Shown one piece after another: positions 10,366 through 19,889 of a DNA stretch of 64,000 nucleotides. The translations under genes and the position numbers were made by a program. Each line of letters opens with the position of its first letter. Position 1 is the first letter of the stretch. The notes under the pieces are model-generated. The model had not been told where the DNA came from. It was given only the letters and a program-made list of their open reading frames with translations, and did not search any database. The stretch is taken from NCBI RefSeq assembly GCF_016278775.1, contig NZ_JADQBF010000004.1, forward strand, positions 124,001 through 188,000. Reading direction: 5' to 3'. Source of the stretch: Demequina sp. (GTDB taxonomy: Bacteria > Actinomycetota > Actinomycetes > Actinomycetales > Demequinaceae).

Positions 10366-10869
10366 ATGAGCGTCAGCATCCGAGCCATCGTGGCGTGGCT
10401 GCGCCAACGCGCCGGAACCCTCGCGCGTTTCGGTGCGGTGGGCGTCGCTGGCATCGTCGTGAACCTGGGCGTCTTCAATGCGCTACGCCTGGGACCACTC
10501 GGCCCCGACGTCACCGTGGCTGGCAACGAGGACCGCGTCGTCACCGCCAAGGTCATCGCCACCATCGCGTCGATCGTGTTCGCGTGGATCGCCCACCGCG
10601 GCTGGACCTTCAAGGGTCAGCGTCGTCACCGTGCCGCCAAGGAACTCATGCTCTTCGGAGCGGTCAACGCCGTCGCCATCGCGGTCGAGGCGTCGCTCGT
10701 CGCGCTCACTCACCACGGATTCGGATGGACGTCGCTGCTGGCAGACAACGCCTCGTCGCTCGTGGGAATCGGACTGGGAACCGTGATCCGCTACTTCGGT
10801 TTCACGATGCTGGTCTTCGCCGGGGGCGCAACGGACGACGCGGGCTCAACGGACGACGCAGACGACTAG
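10366..10869 (+). CDS. GtrA family membrane protein
   Basis: RFGAVGVAGIVVNLGVFNAL...IVFAWIAHRGWTFKGQRR typical GtrA. Confidence 0.88.
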   Translation: MSVSIRAIVAWLRQRAGTLARFGAVGVAGIVVNLGVFNALRLGPLGPDVTVAGNEDRVVTAKVIATIASIVFAWIAHRGWTFKGQRRHRAAKELMLFGAVNAVAIAVEASLVALTHHGFGWTSLLADNASSLVGIGLGTVIRYFGFTMLVFAGGATDDAGSTDDADD

Positions 10870-12182
10870 CGGCGGAGCCAGCGACGGCGCTGAGAACGCG
10901 AGAGGCGGTGCGGCACCACCGTGTCGAGGTCGACCATGCGTGGCACGCCCTGAAGAAACACGGAGAACACGGCAGGCGCGCGCTGAGACAGTTCGAGCCG
11001 TCCTCCGTCTGCGGCGACCAGGTCGCGCGCGAGCGCGAGTCCCAGACCGGTGCCCTTGCCAGACGTGACCGACCGCTCGAAGATGCGCGGAGCCAAGTCC
11101 TCCGGCACCCCGTCACCCTCATCGCGCACCTCGATCACAATCGCGTGGTTGGGCCCTGATTCACGCGCGACGATGGCCGTCGTGCCGCCGCCGTGGTGCA
11201 AAGAGTTCTCGATGAGCGTCGCCAACACTTGCGACAGGCCACCGGGCGTCGCGAACACCGTCCCCTCGGTACTCGCGATGTGGAGGCCCCTGCCAGCCTT
11301 GGCGAATGCGGGCTCCCACTCAGCACGCTGCTGTTCCAGAACGTCCTCAAGCTCCACCAGTTCCGTGCCGGAGCCGAGCGCCCTGCGCGTGCGGCCCAAC
11401 AGTTCGTCTACGACGCCAACGAGCCTGTCTACCTGCTCGAGAGACGCCTCCGCCTCTGCACGCACCTCGTCTTGAGTGGTCGACGCAGAGATCTCCTCGA
11501 GCCTCATCATCAGGGCCGTGAGCGGCGTGCGCAATTGGTGTGAGGCGTCGGCGGCGAACTGGCGTTCCGCAGACAGCCGAGCTGCCATGCGATCCGCGCT
11601 GCGCACCAACTCCTCCGCCACCAGGTCAATCTCTTCCACGCCACTCGGCTCGAGCCGCGGGCGAGTCTGACCAGAACCGATTTGCTCGGCAGACGCAGCC
11701 AAGTACACCAGCGGCGCCGCCAAACGATTCGCCTGCCACGACGCCATGGCCGTACCGGCGATCACGGCGACGGCTCCCACGACCAACACCAAGAGGTCCG
11801 CTCGCGCCGCCTCCCAGAACACGTCTGACTGAGAAATCGACAACAGGACGACCACGTCGGACTCGGTCACTTCACTACCCCTGAACGACGGTTGGGGTTC
11901 CTCTCCAGCGGTGAGCTCAGTGCCGTCCGGCAGGCGCACGGTGATGTGGCGAGGAGCGCCAGAGGCGGTGCCGAGGAAGTTCTCGAGAATGGACTCGTCG
12001 AGCACTTCGCCAGAGACGTAGCGAGCCTCGATGGCGCGCGCGGCGGTCGCGGTACGGGAATCGAGGTCGCGCAGGGCGGCGTCCCTGACGAACTGGAAGG
12101 CGAACACGGCCAAGGGGATTCCCAGCAACAAGATGGCCACTGCCAAGGCGGAGAGCGTAGCTCCTAGGACGCGACGTCGCAC
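10866..12182 (-). CDS. Two-component sensor histidine kinase
   Basis: TM N-terminus, HAMP region, FAADASHQLRTPLTALMMRLE H-box, DEGDGVPED and GKGTGLGLALAR ATP-binding boxes. Confidence 0.92.
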   Translation of the reverse strand: MRRRVLGATLSALAVAILLLGIPLAVFAFQFVRDAALRDLDSRTATAARAIEARYVSGEVLDESILENFLGTASGAPRHITVRLPDGTELTAGEEPQPSFRGSEVTESDVVVLLSISQSDVFWEAARADLLVLVVGAVAVIAGTAMASWQANRLAAPLVYLAASAEQIGSGQTRPRLEPSGVEEIDLVAEELVRSADRMAARLSAERQFAADASHQLRTPLTALMMRLEEISASTTQDEVRAEAEASLEQVDRLVGVVDELLGRTRRALGSGTELVELEDVLEQQRAEWEPAFAKAGRGLHIASTEGTVFATPGGLSQVLATLIENSLHHGGGTTAIVARESGPNHAIVIEVRDEGDGVPEDLAPRIFERSVTSGKGTGLGLALARDLVAADGGRLELSQRAPAVFSVFLQGVPRMVDLDTVVPHRLSRSQRRRWLRR

Positions 12183-12185
12183 CGC

Positions 12186-12860
12186 TCAGTCATTCTCGAA
12201 ACGGAAACCCATGCCCCGCACCGTCGTGATGAAGCGCGGCTTCGCCGCATCGTCGCCCAGCTTGCGGCGCAGCCACGACACGTGCATGTCGAGCGTCTTG
12301 GACGGCGCGTGCGGATCCGCGTCCCACACCTCCTTCATGAGGTGCTCGCGCGACACCACCGAACCCGCGTGCGCCACGAGCACGTGAAGAAGGTCGAACT
12401 CCTTGCCGCTCAACTGGAGTTCCTTGTCATCGAGGTACGCGCGGTGTCCCGCCACGTCCACCCTGACGCCCCCGGCGGCGATTTCGCCCGCAAACTCGGC
12501 GTCGGCGCCGCGGCGCAACAGGGCTCGCACCCGCGCGAGGAGTTCGGCGAGGCGGAACGGCTTGGTCACGTAGTCATCGGCTCCAGCATCGAGGCCCACC
12601 ACCAGGTCGACCTCGTCGGCGCGGGCGGTGAGCATCAGGATCGGGACGGTCAGGCCTTGATCCCGCACGCGCCTGGCCACATCCACGCCGTCGATGTCAG
12701 GGAGCCCTAGATCGAGGATCACCAGATCGGCCGAGTGAGCAGCCCCTACCCCGCCCTGGCCGGTGCCGTGCCACTCCACGTCATAGCCCTCGCGTCCCAA
12801 AGCCCGGGTCAAGGGTTCTGAAATGGTCGGGTCATCTTCGACCAAGACAATTCTCGCCAT
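12186..12860 (-). CDS. OmpR/PhoB family response regulator
   Basis: Receiver domain (VEDDPTI, VILDLGLPDIDG, TKPF) plus winged-helix DMHVSWLRRKLG. Confidence 0.93.
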   Translation of the reverse strand: MARIVLVEDDPTISEPLTRALGREGYDVEWHGTGQGGVGAAHSADLVILDLGLPDIDGVDVARRVRDQGLTVPILMLTARADEVDLVVGLDAGADDYVTKPFRLAELLARVRALLRRGADAEFAGEIAAGGVRVDVAGHRAYLDDKELQLSGKEFDLLHVLVAHAGSVVSREHLMKEVWDADPHAPSKTLDMHVSWLRRKLGDDAAKPRFITTVRGMGFRFEND

Positions 12861-12941
12861 GGGGCAACATTACCCGCGCCGGCGGAGTTTGCAACGCCGA
12901 GCGGCACAGCAGGTCGCCGCCACGATTGGTAGTGTCCCGAC

Positions 12942-15059
12942 GTGACCATAGCGCCGCGCACCACGCCATCAAGACTGGGGACAGTCCTCGCCCCTGTGGC
13001 GCGCCTCGGGTGGAACGGCGCCCCCGAGTTCGCCGTGGTGGCCCTCGTGGCCCTCGCGCTCGCCGCGGCCACCACCGCCTCGCTAGGCATTCACCGCCCC
13101 TACACGACGCTGCCGCTTGCCGCCGTGGCCACCTGGGGGTTGTGGGCGGCGGTCCGACCGCGCACCGCTCGGCACACCCCCGCCGCTCGGCAGGCGGGCA
13201 AGTGGGCCATGCTGAGTGTCTTGGTGTGGATCGCCGTCGGCATCGTGCTCTCGGCCGAGTATCTGATTGTCAGCCGCGACCCCGGCTTCCTCACCCTGTC
13301 AGGCGTCTGGCTCATCGACCACGCCTCGACGGACATACCGACGCTCGGGGCCATACCTGTCGCCGAACTCCAGCACAACCTTCTCCCCGATGCCTGGCAG
13401 GCCTGGAACCTGGACGGCGACCTAGTGCAGCCGCAAGGCGCGAAGGCGCTCCCCGCGCTGATCTCCGTGGGCGGGTGGATCGCGGGGGTGCCCGGCGTGC
13501 TCGCAGCGAATGTCGTAGTGGGGGGCGTCGGCGCACTCGCCGTCTACAACCTTGCGCGCCGGTTCCTCAGCCCCCTTGCGGCCCTCGCCCCTGCGGCGAC
13601 GCTCGCGCTGACCGTGTCGCACCTCGGGTTGTCGCGCGCTGCGTACTCGGAGCCACTCACGTTGCTGCTGGTGATTGCCTCCATCCACTGGGCGTGGCGG
13701 GGCCTCGAAGAGGGACGTCACTGGGCGTTGATCGCGGCAGGCGTTGCGTCTGGCGCCACTACCCTGGTGCGCATCGACGGAGGCGCCTACGCGCTCGGGG
13801 TGCTCGTGGGCGTCTCCATCGCGGCCGCTTTCAAGGGGCCGAGTGCTCGCTCCCGCTTGATGGTGTTTGGGCTCGCGCAAGCAGTGCTCGTGGGTGCTGG
13901 CTACGCCTCGCTCGCGCGGTGGAGCGCGGCGTACCTTGAGCGCCTTGGCGACGAGGCCCGTCAGCTGGGCACCGCCTACGCCGTCGTCGTGGCCCTTCTT
14001 CTTCTGTGGGCGGTGACCTGGTCGAGTGTGCTCGCGAGGCGCCTTCGCGAGGTTCTGGCCGCGCACAGCACCGCTGCGGGGCAAGTGGTCGCCGTCGTCA
14101 TCGCCGGTGCAAGCGTGACCCTCGCATCCCGACCCTTGTGGCTGACAGTCCACCGCGGCACCACGTCGGAGACGGACGAGTTCACCAACACCGTCGTCGC
14201 TTCCTTTCAACAGGCGGAGGGTTACGCGATCGAGCCGACGCGCACCTACGCCGAGCACACCGTCACGTGGCTCAGCTACTACCTCACGTGGCCCCTGCTG
14301 GTGCTCGCCACGGTGGGATTGGCCGTGATCGCCTACCGGGCGGTCACCGCCAGGTTCGAGTCGTGGGTCTTCCTCGGTGCGGTGCTCGCGCCCAGTCTGT
14401 TGTACCTCTCGCGACCCCAGATCGTGCCGGACCAGTTGTGGGCCATCCGCAGGCTGGAACCGGCGACGCTGCCGGGCCTCGCGCTCGCCGCGGGCGTGGG
14501 CGCGTGGTGGCTCGCACACCTCCTCGCCGAACGATGGCCACACTTGCGACACCGCTTCGTTGCGGCGGCGACCATTGTCATGGTCGCTATGCCCGTCACC
14601 ACGTACGTCAGCATCCGGCCTGGGGACGACTACCCCGTCAAGTTCGCGACGTACACCTACCTGAGGGAGCAACACGGCGCCAGAGCCCAACTTGACGCGC
14701 TGTGCGCGGTGGCGGACGGTCGGCCCATCATCCTCGCCGGCACCTCCTCCCACTTCGGATCGCTCCGCGTGATGTGCGACGTTCCCGTGGTGCTCGCGCT
14801 GGAGGAGCCGACGCCCGACACCTTGCGGCGCGCCACCGACCTCTGGGGCGAAGCGCCGGTGGTCCTCACTCGGGATAGCGACTGGTTCTGGGAGTCCCCG
14901 CCCACACCGGTGGTGACGTCGCAGACTGTTCAGGGCGAGTACGCGTTGCAACACATGCCCCAGATCGCCTCCACACGCGACTACACGTGGTTCGCTGGCG
15001 TCGTCGCGGCGGACGGCACCCTGACGCCCCTCACCGCCGACGGCTCCCCCGTGCCCTAG
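12942..15059 (+). CDS. Polytopic membrane protein, glycosyltransferase (GT39/PMT)-like
   Basis: 705 aa, many TM segments; SRDPGFLTLSGVWLIDHASTDIP lumenal-loop style. Confidence 0.55.
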   Translation: MTIAPRTTPSRLGTVLAPVARLGWNGAPEFAVVALVALALAAATTASLGIHRPYTTLPLAAVATWGLWAAVRPRTARHTPAARQAGKWAMLSVLVWIAVGIVLSAEYLIVSRDPGFLTLSGVWLIDHASTDIPTLGAIPVAELQHNLLPDAWQAWNLDGDLVQPQGAKALPALISVGGWIAGVPGVLAANVVVGGVGALAVYNLARRFLSPLAALAPAATLALTVSHLGLSRAAYSEPLTLLLVIASIHWAWRGLEEGRHWALIAAGVASGATTLVRIDGGAYALGVLVGVSIAAAFKGPSARSRLMVFGLAQAVLVGAGYASLARWSAAYLERLGDEARQLGTAYAVVVALLLLWAVTWSSVLARRLREVLAAHSTAAGQVVAVVIAGASVTLASRPLWLTVHRGTTSETDEFTNTVVASFQQAEGYAIEPTRTYAEHTVTWLSYYLTWPLLVLATVGLAVIAYRAVTARFESWVFLGAVLAPSLLYLSRPQIVPDQLWAIRRLEPATLPGLALAAGVGAWWLAHLLAERWPHLRHRFVAAATIVMVAMPVTTYVSIRPGDDYPVKFATYTYLREQHGARAQLDALCAVADGRPIILAGTSSHFGSLRVMCDVPVVLALEEPTPDTLRRATDLWGEAPVVLTRDSDWFWESPPTPVVTSQTVQGEYALQHMPQIASTRDYTWFAGVVAADGTLTPLTADGSPVP

Positions 15060-15126
15060 GCGTCGGTTCTCCACAGATCCCTCGCCGAGCACGCACGGCA
15101 AGCACGCGCTGTGGCACGGTGCCAAG

Positions 15127-16998
15127 GTGCGCCTCACGATCGATCGTTCGCTGACCGACACTCACGATGTCGAGCTCCACGCAGCCGTGGGGACCAGCCT
15201 GGCCGAGGTGCTCGGCGGCAACACCTCCAAGCGCGCCTGGTGCGGATCAACACTGCTCGAACCTTCGCACCGGGTGGGCAATCACCCGCTGCTGGAGGGT
15301 GCACGCCTACGGGACGGGCCAGGCGAGCACACCGCCCCCCTCGCGGGGCTGCATCTTGCCGCCATCGCTGGACCAGACGCGGGCGTCATCATTGCCGTCG
15401 ACGGCCCCGTGACAGTGGGGTCTGCGTCAGGCCGCCAGGGGATCCGGGACGATGCCATGAATCCTTCACACCTCGTGGTCGAGCCAGCGGCTGACGGTGG
15501 GCTCTCGTGCGCGGACGCGGGCTCAACCAACGGCACCGTGTGGTGGCGCCATGACGGCGAGCGTTGGTGGTGGTGGGGTTCGAGGCGCCGTTTCACCGCT
15601 CATCAGGGAGACGTCATCGGCATCGGCACCACCGCCCTGCAGGTGCGCGGAGGCGCCAGCGCGCCGCAGGCCCACCTCCGTCGGCGCGTGTCCCTGACCC
15701 TCGCCCGATGGCTCGCCGCCCTGCCCTGGACTCCCACCCCTGACTGGCAAGGGTTGCCGGACCCGACGACCGTCGGCGCATGGACCGGCTCCGCCACCAT
15801 CACCGGTCCCCACGCCCGCGAGGCAACGCGCGCCATGATCCTGGCGCGCGGACGCCGCCCACCCTCGCCAGCACCATTCGAAGAAGAATGGCTCCGCTGG
15901 CTGCCGGCCGCGCTGCCGACCGATGGCACCATCCGTTGCGGCTCGTCGCAGCCCGCCGATGTGAGCCTTGAGGCGCGCGCCACCTCCACCCTCATCTCAG
16001 GGGTCGCCAACACTGAGCCGCGACTACCGATCGCGGTCTCGCGCGATCGCGCGGACGCCCTCGCGCGAGCGATTGCGGGCGCTGCGCCCCCTCCGTGGCC
16101 CAAGGCCGTTCGGTGGGCCGACCTGGACCAGCCGGGCGAACTCGCAACGGAAGGACCGCCGCTGCGCGTCGCGCTAGGCGTACTCAGCTCTCCCCATCTG
16201 GAGACGTGGACTCTTCGCCTTGACGATTCGACCCCTCACCTCCTGGTAGCGGGCGCGCGGCGCAGCGGAGCATCGACTCTCTTGGCAACCCTCGTGGCGG
16301 GGCTGGCCTCTCACTACGACCCTTGCCGCTTGCGGGTGACGCTCATTGGCACGGGCACAGAAGGCCCGCTCGCGCCATGCGCGAACCTGCCGCACGTCAC
16401 CTGTGCGACCGTTTCGTCAGGTGGCGGCGACGCCCTGCACGTGCTGGAGGGAGCGGTGCACGAGGCTCGAGGCCGTCGCGAGGCCCTGTTCGCATCGGGC
16501 CTGCCCGATTGGCGGACGTGGGAGTCGTCCGGCGGGGCCCCCGGCCGACTGCTCGTGGTGGTCGACGACTTCGATGAGGCGACCGGCAGTTCGCACGCCG
16601 CCGCGGCCGCGATCGAGGCGCTCACCGGCTCGCAAGACTTTGTGGGCGTGCACGTGGCGCTCGCGACACACCGCCCCGCAGGTGCCATCACTGCCTCCTT
16701 GAGGGCGAATTGCGCCCACGCGGTGGCGCTGCGTTGCGCTTCGGAATCCGACTCTCTCGGCGTGGTCGGCGTGCCGGACGCCGCGCGGTGGGACGACAAT
16801 CCCGGCCGCGGGGTGGCACGCACTCTTGGGGCTCTGGCACGAGTTCAGGTGGCGTTGCCCACGGCGGAGCGGTCGCCGCGCGTTCACCTCGCAGGCGCCG
16901 AAGTCACCCCAGCTCCTCATCTCGCCGACGCCGTGGCGAGGGGCGTCGTCGCGAATCGGGGCCGTCAGGAGGCGGCGATCTCACCGCTTCTGCCATAG
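15127..16998 (+). CDS. FHA-like / FtsK-SpoIIIE-like ATPase-fold protein with degenerate Walker A
   Basis: FHA-like SHLVVEPAADGGLSCADAGSTNGT; P-loop-like HLLVAGARRSGASTLLATLVAG; Walker B-like RLLVVVDDFDE. Confidence 0.65.
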   Translation: MRLTIDRSLTDTHDVELHAAVGTSLAEVLGGNTSKRAWCGSTLLEPSHRVGNHPLLEGARLRDGPGEHTAPLAGLHLAAIAGPDAGVIIAVDGPVTVGSASGRQGIRDDAMNPSHLVVEPAADGGLSCADAGSTNGTVWWRHDGERWWWWGSRRRFTAHQGDVIGIGTTALQVRGGASAPQAHLRRRVSLTLARWLAALPWTPTPDWQGLPDPTTVGAWTGSATITGPHAREATRAMILARGRRPPSPAPFEEEWLRWLPAALPTDGTIRCGSSQPADVSLEARATSTLISGVANTEPRLPIAVSRDRADALARAIAGAAPPPWPKAVRWADLDQPGELATEGPPLRVALGVLSSPHLETWTLRLDDSTPHLLVAGARRSGASTLLATLVAGLASHYDPCRLRVTLIGTGTEGPLAPCANLPHVTCATVSSGGGDALHVLEGAVHEARGRREALFASGLPDWRTWESSGGAPGRLLVVVDDFDEATGSSHAAAAAIEALTGSQDFVGVHVALATHRPAGAITASLRANCAHAVALRCASESDSLGVVGVPDAARWDDNPGRGVARTLGALARVQVALPTAERSPRVHLAGAEVTPAPHLADAVARGVVANRGRQEAAISPLLP

Positions 16999-17360
16999 TC
17001 CGCGAGCCTGCGCACCACGGACACCGTCACGACCACAGCGAGGACGATCAGCACCACCCCCACGAGCGGCCACACGGTGAGTAGCCACACGCCTACACTC
17101 GCTTGCATCAACTGCCACGCGAGGGCTCCGCTCAGAGCGAACCTGCGCCGCTTCGCGAAGCCCCACGTGAACGCTCCGACGCCGACGGCGAAGATGGCCA
17201 TCACCGCCCCCAGCGCCGCAGACATCTGCCGATTCTCGCCATCTAGTAGGGCATATATGCAGTAGCCGACCGCCACAAAGCCCACCAGGACGGTCTCCGC
17301 TACGAGGATCACGAGCGCGACGAGGTCGAGAACGGCAGTCGCTCCCCGCCTCTTGTCCAT
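16965..17360 (-). CDS. Small membrane protein of unknown function
   Basis: 131 aa ORF with about four hydrophobic segments. Confidence 0.55.
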   Translation of the reverse strand: MDKRRGATAVLDLVALVILVAETVLVGFVAVGYCIYALLDGENRQMSAALGAVMAIFAVGVGAFTWGFAKRRRFALSGALAWQLMQASVGVWLLTVWPLVGVVLIVLAVVVTVSVVRRLADYGRSGEIAAS

Positions 17361-17385
17361 CGCTCTCCACCTCGCTCACGGGAAT

Positions 17386-17401
17386 TGTGACAGACGTTAC
17401 A
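17386..17401. promoter_or_regulatory. Candidate CRP/GlxR-type site TGTGACAGACGTTACA
   Basis: One mismatch to TGTGA-N6-TCACA; 119 bp upstream of the whiB1-like start. Confidence 0.5.
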
Positions 17402-17519
17402 TGCTTTAACCCTTGTCATCTGTTGTTAACAATGCGACCATGGACCTTAGTGATCCGCGACGACGCGGCGAATCTACCCCAAGCGTAGGTCGCCGCCTTT
17501 TTCTTTGTGAGGAGACTTC

Positions 17520-17774
17520 ATGGACTGGCGCGACCGCGCAGCGTGTCTCGATGTTGACGACCCGGAACTGTTCTTCCCAGTCGGCAACACGGGGCCAGCG
17601 CTCGTGCAGATTGAGAAGGCAAAGACCGTGTGCAACTCCTGCACGGTCCGCGACCAGTGCCTCCAATGGGCCATGGAGCACAACCAAGACTCCGGCGTGT
17701 GGGGCGGGCTGTCGGAAGACGAGCGTCGCTCTCTCAAGCGCCGCGCTGCCCGCGCTCGCCGCGCCGCCAAGTAG
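17520..17774 (+). CDS. whiB1: WhiB family regulator, WhiB1-like
   Basis: MDWRDRAACLDVDDPELFFPVGNTGPALVQIEKAKTVCNSCTVRDQCLQWAMEHNQDSGVWGGLSEDERRSLKRR. Confidence 0.92.
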   Translation: MDWRDRAACLDVDDPELFFPVGNTGPALVQIEKAKTVCNSCTVRDQCLQWAMEHNQDSGVWGGLSEDERRSLKRRAARARRAAK

Positions 17775-17792
17775 ACCTGCCCAGGGTCGCCC

Positions 17793-19238
17793 CTAGTCAC
17801 CGTCGACGGTGACGGTCAGATCGACGCGCGAGCCGCCGGGCACCGAGTGCCATTCGATCTGGCCATGGAGTTCGTTGGTGACGAGCGTGCGGACAATCTG
17901 AGATCCCAAACCGGTCGGATCCGCAGCAATGCCCTTGCCGTCGTCGGTGATGCGGGCATGCAGTTCAGGGCCGTCCCGCTCGGCAAAGATCGTGATGGAG
18001 CCATGCTCGCGGCCCTCGAAGCCGTGCTCGACCGCGTTGGTCACCAGTTCCGTGAGAATCAACGCGAGGGATGACGCGTACTGCGCGGGGATCATCCCAA
18101 AGTCACCCTCGCGCACGATCTTGACCTGAACGCCAGGCGACGCCACGTCGGCCGCCATCCGGGCGGCGCGCGCCACGAGGTCATCGAAGTGGACCTGCTC
18201 GTCCAAGGTGCCGGACAGGGTCTCGTGCACCATCGCGATGGTCGCGACGCGGCGCATCGCCTCCGATAGCGCTTCCCTCGCCTCGGGTGCCTCGACGCGG
18301 CGCGACTGGAGCCGCAACAGGGCCGCCACCGTCTGCAAGTTGTTCTTCACGCGGTGGTGAATCTCGCGAATGGTCGCGTCCTTGGTGATGAGTTCGCGCT
18401 CACGGCGACGCAAGTCGCTCACGTCGCGGCACAACAACACGGCTCCCACACGGTTGCCGTTGTCGGTCACGGGGATGGCACGCAAAGACAACGCCGCTCC
18501 ATTGGCCTCGACATCGGTCCGCCACGCCGCCCGCCCAGCCGTCACCATGGCTAGCGTCTCGTCCACCTGCCCCCTGTCGGACACCATCGCGGTCACCACG
18601 CGTGGAAGCGCCCGGTGCAAGAGCGACCCCGTGACACCGAGGCGGTGGAAGCACGAGAGCGCGTTGGGGCTGGCATAGGTGACGATGCCTTGGGCATCGA
18701 GCCTCATGACGCCGTCGCCCACGCGTGGCGCACCCCGTCTGGGGCCGGTCACGGAGGTGCGGACGGGGAACTCGCCGCGAGTGATCATGCTCAGCAGGTC
18801 GTCGGCGGCCCCTTTGTAGTTGATCTCGAGGCGACTGGAGGACCTCAAGGCGGCCATCGACGCCTCGCGAGTGAGCACCGCAATCACCCGCCCACGCATG
18901 ACCACAGGGAGTGCCTCCTCGCGCACGGCATAGGTCTCATCCCAACGCGGCTCCCGTGACACGACGACGTGACGCTCCGTGAACGCCGTCTCAAGATGGC
19001 CGATCCTGCCAGCCGCTGCCCTGACCCCCACGACCTCCTCCTGGTGAACAGTGGGTCCCGTCGAGGGCCTGCAGTGGCCGATCGCGACGAAGCCCTCGTC
19101 TACCTTGCGCCACAACACCAAGTCGGCAAAGGAAAGGTCCGCAATGATCTGCCAATCAGCCACCACTTCCGACAGCCAGTCGGCCTCGTCCAGGGGCATC
19201 GGCCCGTACTGCTGAGCTATCTCCGACAAGGTGGCCAC
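17793..19238 (-). CDS. pdtaS: PdtaS-like sensor histidine kinase (HisKA_2 type)
   Basis: EIHHRVKNNLQTVAALLRLQSRR, LILTELVTNAVEHGF, N-terminal GAF/PAS-like region; next to whiB1. Confidence 0.88.
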   Translation of the reverse strand: MATLSEIAQQYGPMPLDEADWLSEVVADWQIIADLSFADLVLWRKVDEGFVAIGHCRPSTGPTVHQEEVVGVRAAAGRIGHLETAFTERHVVVSREPRWDETYAVREEALPVVMRGRVIAVLTREASMAALRSSSRLEINYKGAADDLLSMITRGEFPVRTSVTGPRRGAPRVGDGVMRLDAQGIVTYASPNALSCFHRLGVTGSLLHRALPRVVTAMVSDRGQVDETLAMVTAGRAAWRTDVEANGAALSLRAIPVTDNGNRVGAVLLCRDVSDLRRRERELITKDATIREIHHRVKNNLQTVAALLRLQSRRVEAPEAREALSEAMRRVATIAMVHETLSGTLDEQVHFDDLVARAARMAADVASPGVQVKIVREGDFGMIPAQYASSLALILTELVTNAVEHGFEGREHGSITIFAERDGPELHARITDDGKGIAADPTGLGSQIVRTLVTNELHGQIEWHSVPGGSRVDLTVTVDGD

Positions 19239-19307
19239 GGCTCAAGCCTATGAGGCGCCACGGGCGTCCGGCGCCGCGATACCCTAATCACAGCGGGAGG
19301 AGGCACC

Positions 19308-19814
19308 ATGAAGATCAACCACGAACACCATTTCGATGCGTCGATCGACGACGTGGTCGCCATGTTCAGCAACGAGGAGTTTGCGGCGAAGCGTGCTCGC
19401 GCCACCGGCGCTGAAGGCAGCGACGTGCTCGTGGATGCCGATGAAGACGGCGCGTTCACTGTCGTGATTCGTCGCATCATTCCCGCCACCACGATTCCCG
19501 CCGAGTTTCGGGCGTTTGTGGGTTCCCAAATCCACGTCCGCTATACGGAGGCCTGGGACGCGCCAGACGCCTCCCGAGAAGACGGCGGGCGCGAGGGAAC
19601 CTTCGCCATGGAGATTCCAGGTACGCCCGGACACGCGCGAGGAGTGGTGGTGCTCACCCCCGCGGGCACCGGCGCAGACTTTGAGGTATCAGGGGAAGTG
19701 CAGGCCTCCGTGCCACTGGTCGGGGCCATGGTCGAAAGGGCGGTCGCTTCCGCGATCGGGCAGGCCCTGCCGAAGGAGTTGGCGGCGGCCGACGCCTGGC
19801 TCGCCTCCGCGTGA
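19308..19814 (+). CDS. DUF2505 domain-containing protein
   Basis: MKINHEHHFDASIDDVVAMFSNEEF... SRPBCC-like lipid-binding fold pattern; SD GGGAGGAGG. Confidence 0.75.
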   Translation: MKINHEHHFDASIDDVVAMFSNEEFAAKRARATGAEGSDVLVDADEDGAFTVVIRRIIPATTIPAEFRAFVGSQIHVRYTEAWDAPDASREDGGREGTFAMEIPGTPGHARGVVVLTPAGTGADFEVSGEVQASVPLVGAMVERAVASAIGQALPKELAAADAWLASA

Positions 19815-19889
19815 GGGCGCTGGTTTGCGGCGTCGTCTGTGTTGCCTTCGCGAGCTCAACATCGCCGGCCTGAAAGGGACTCCGGATGG

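Noticed and set aside
13422-15161. 579-aa minus-strand ORF opposite the membrane protein gene
   Set aside because: High-GC shadow ORF; low-complexity Arg/Gly/His-rich translation, while the plus-strand ORF has coherent TM segments.
15127-16998. Possible type VII (ESX) secretion locus
   Set aside because: Only an FtsK-like protein; no EccB/D/E, mycosin or WXG100 genes, and its Walker A is degenerate.
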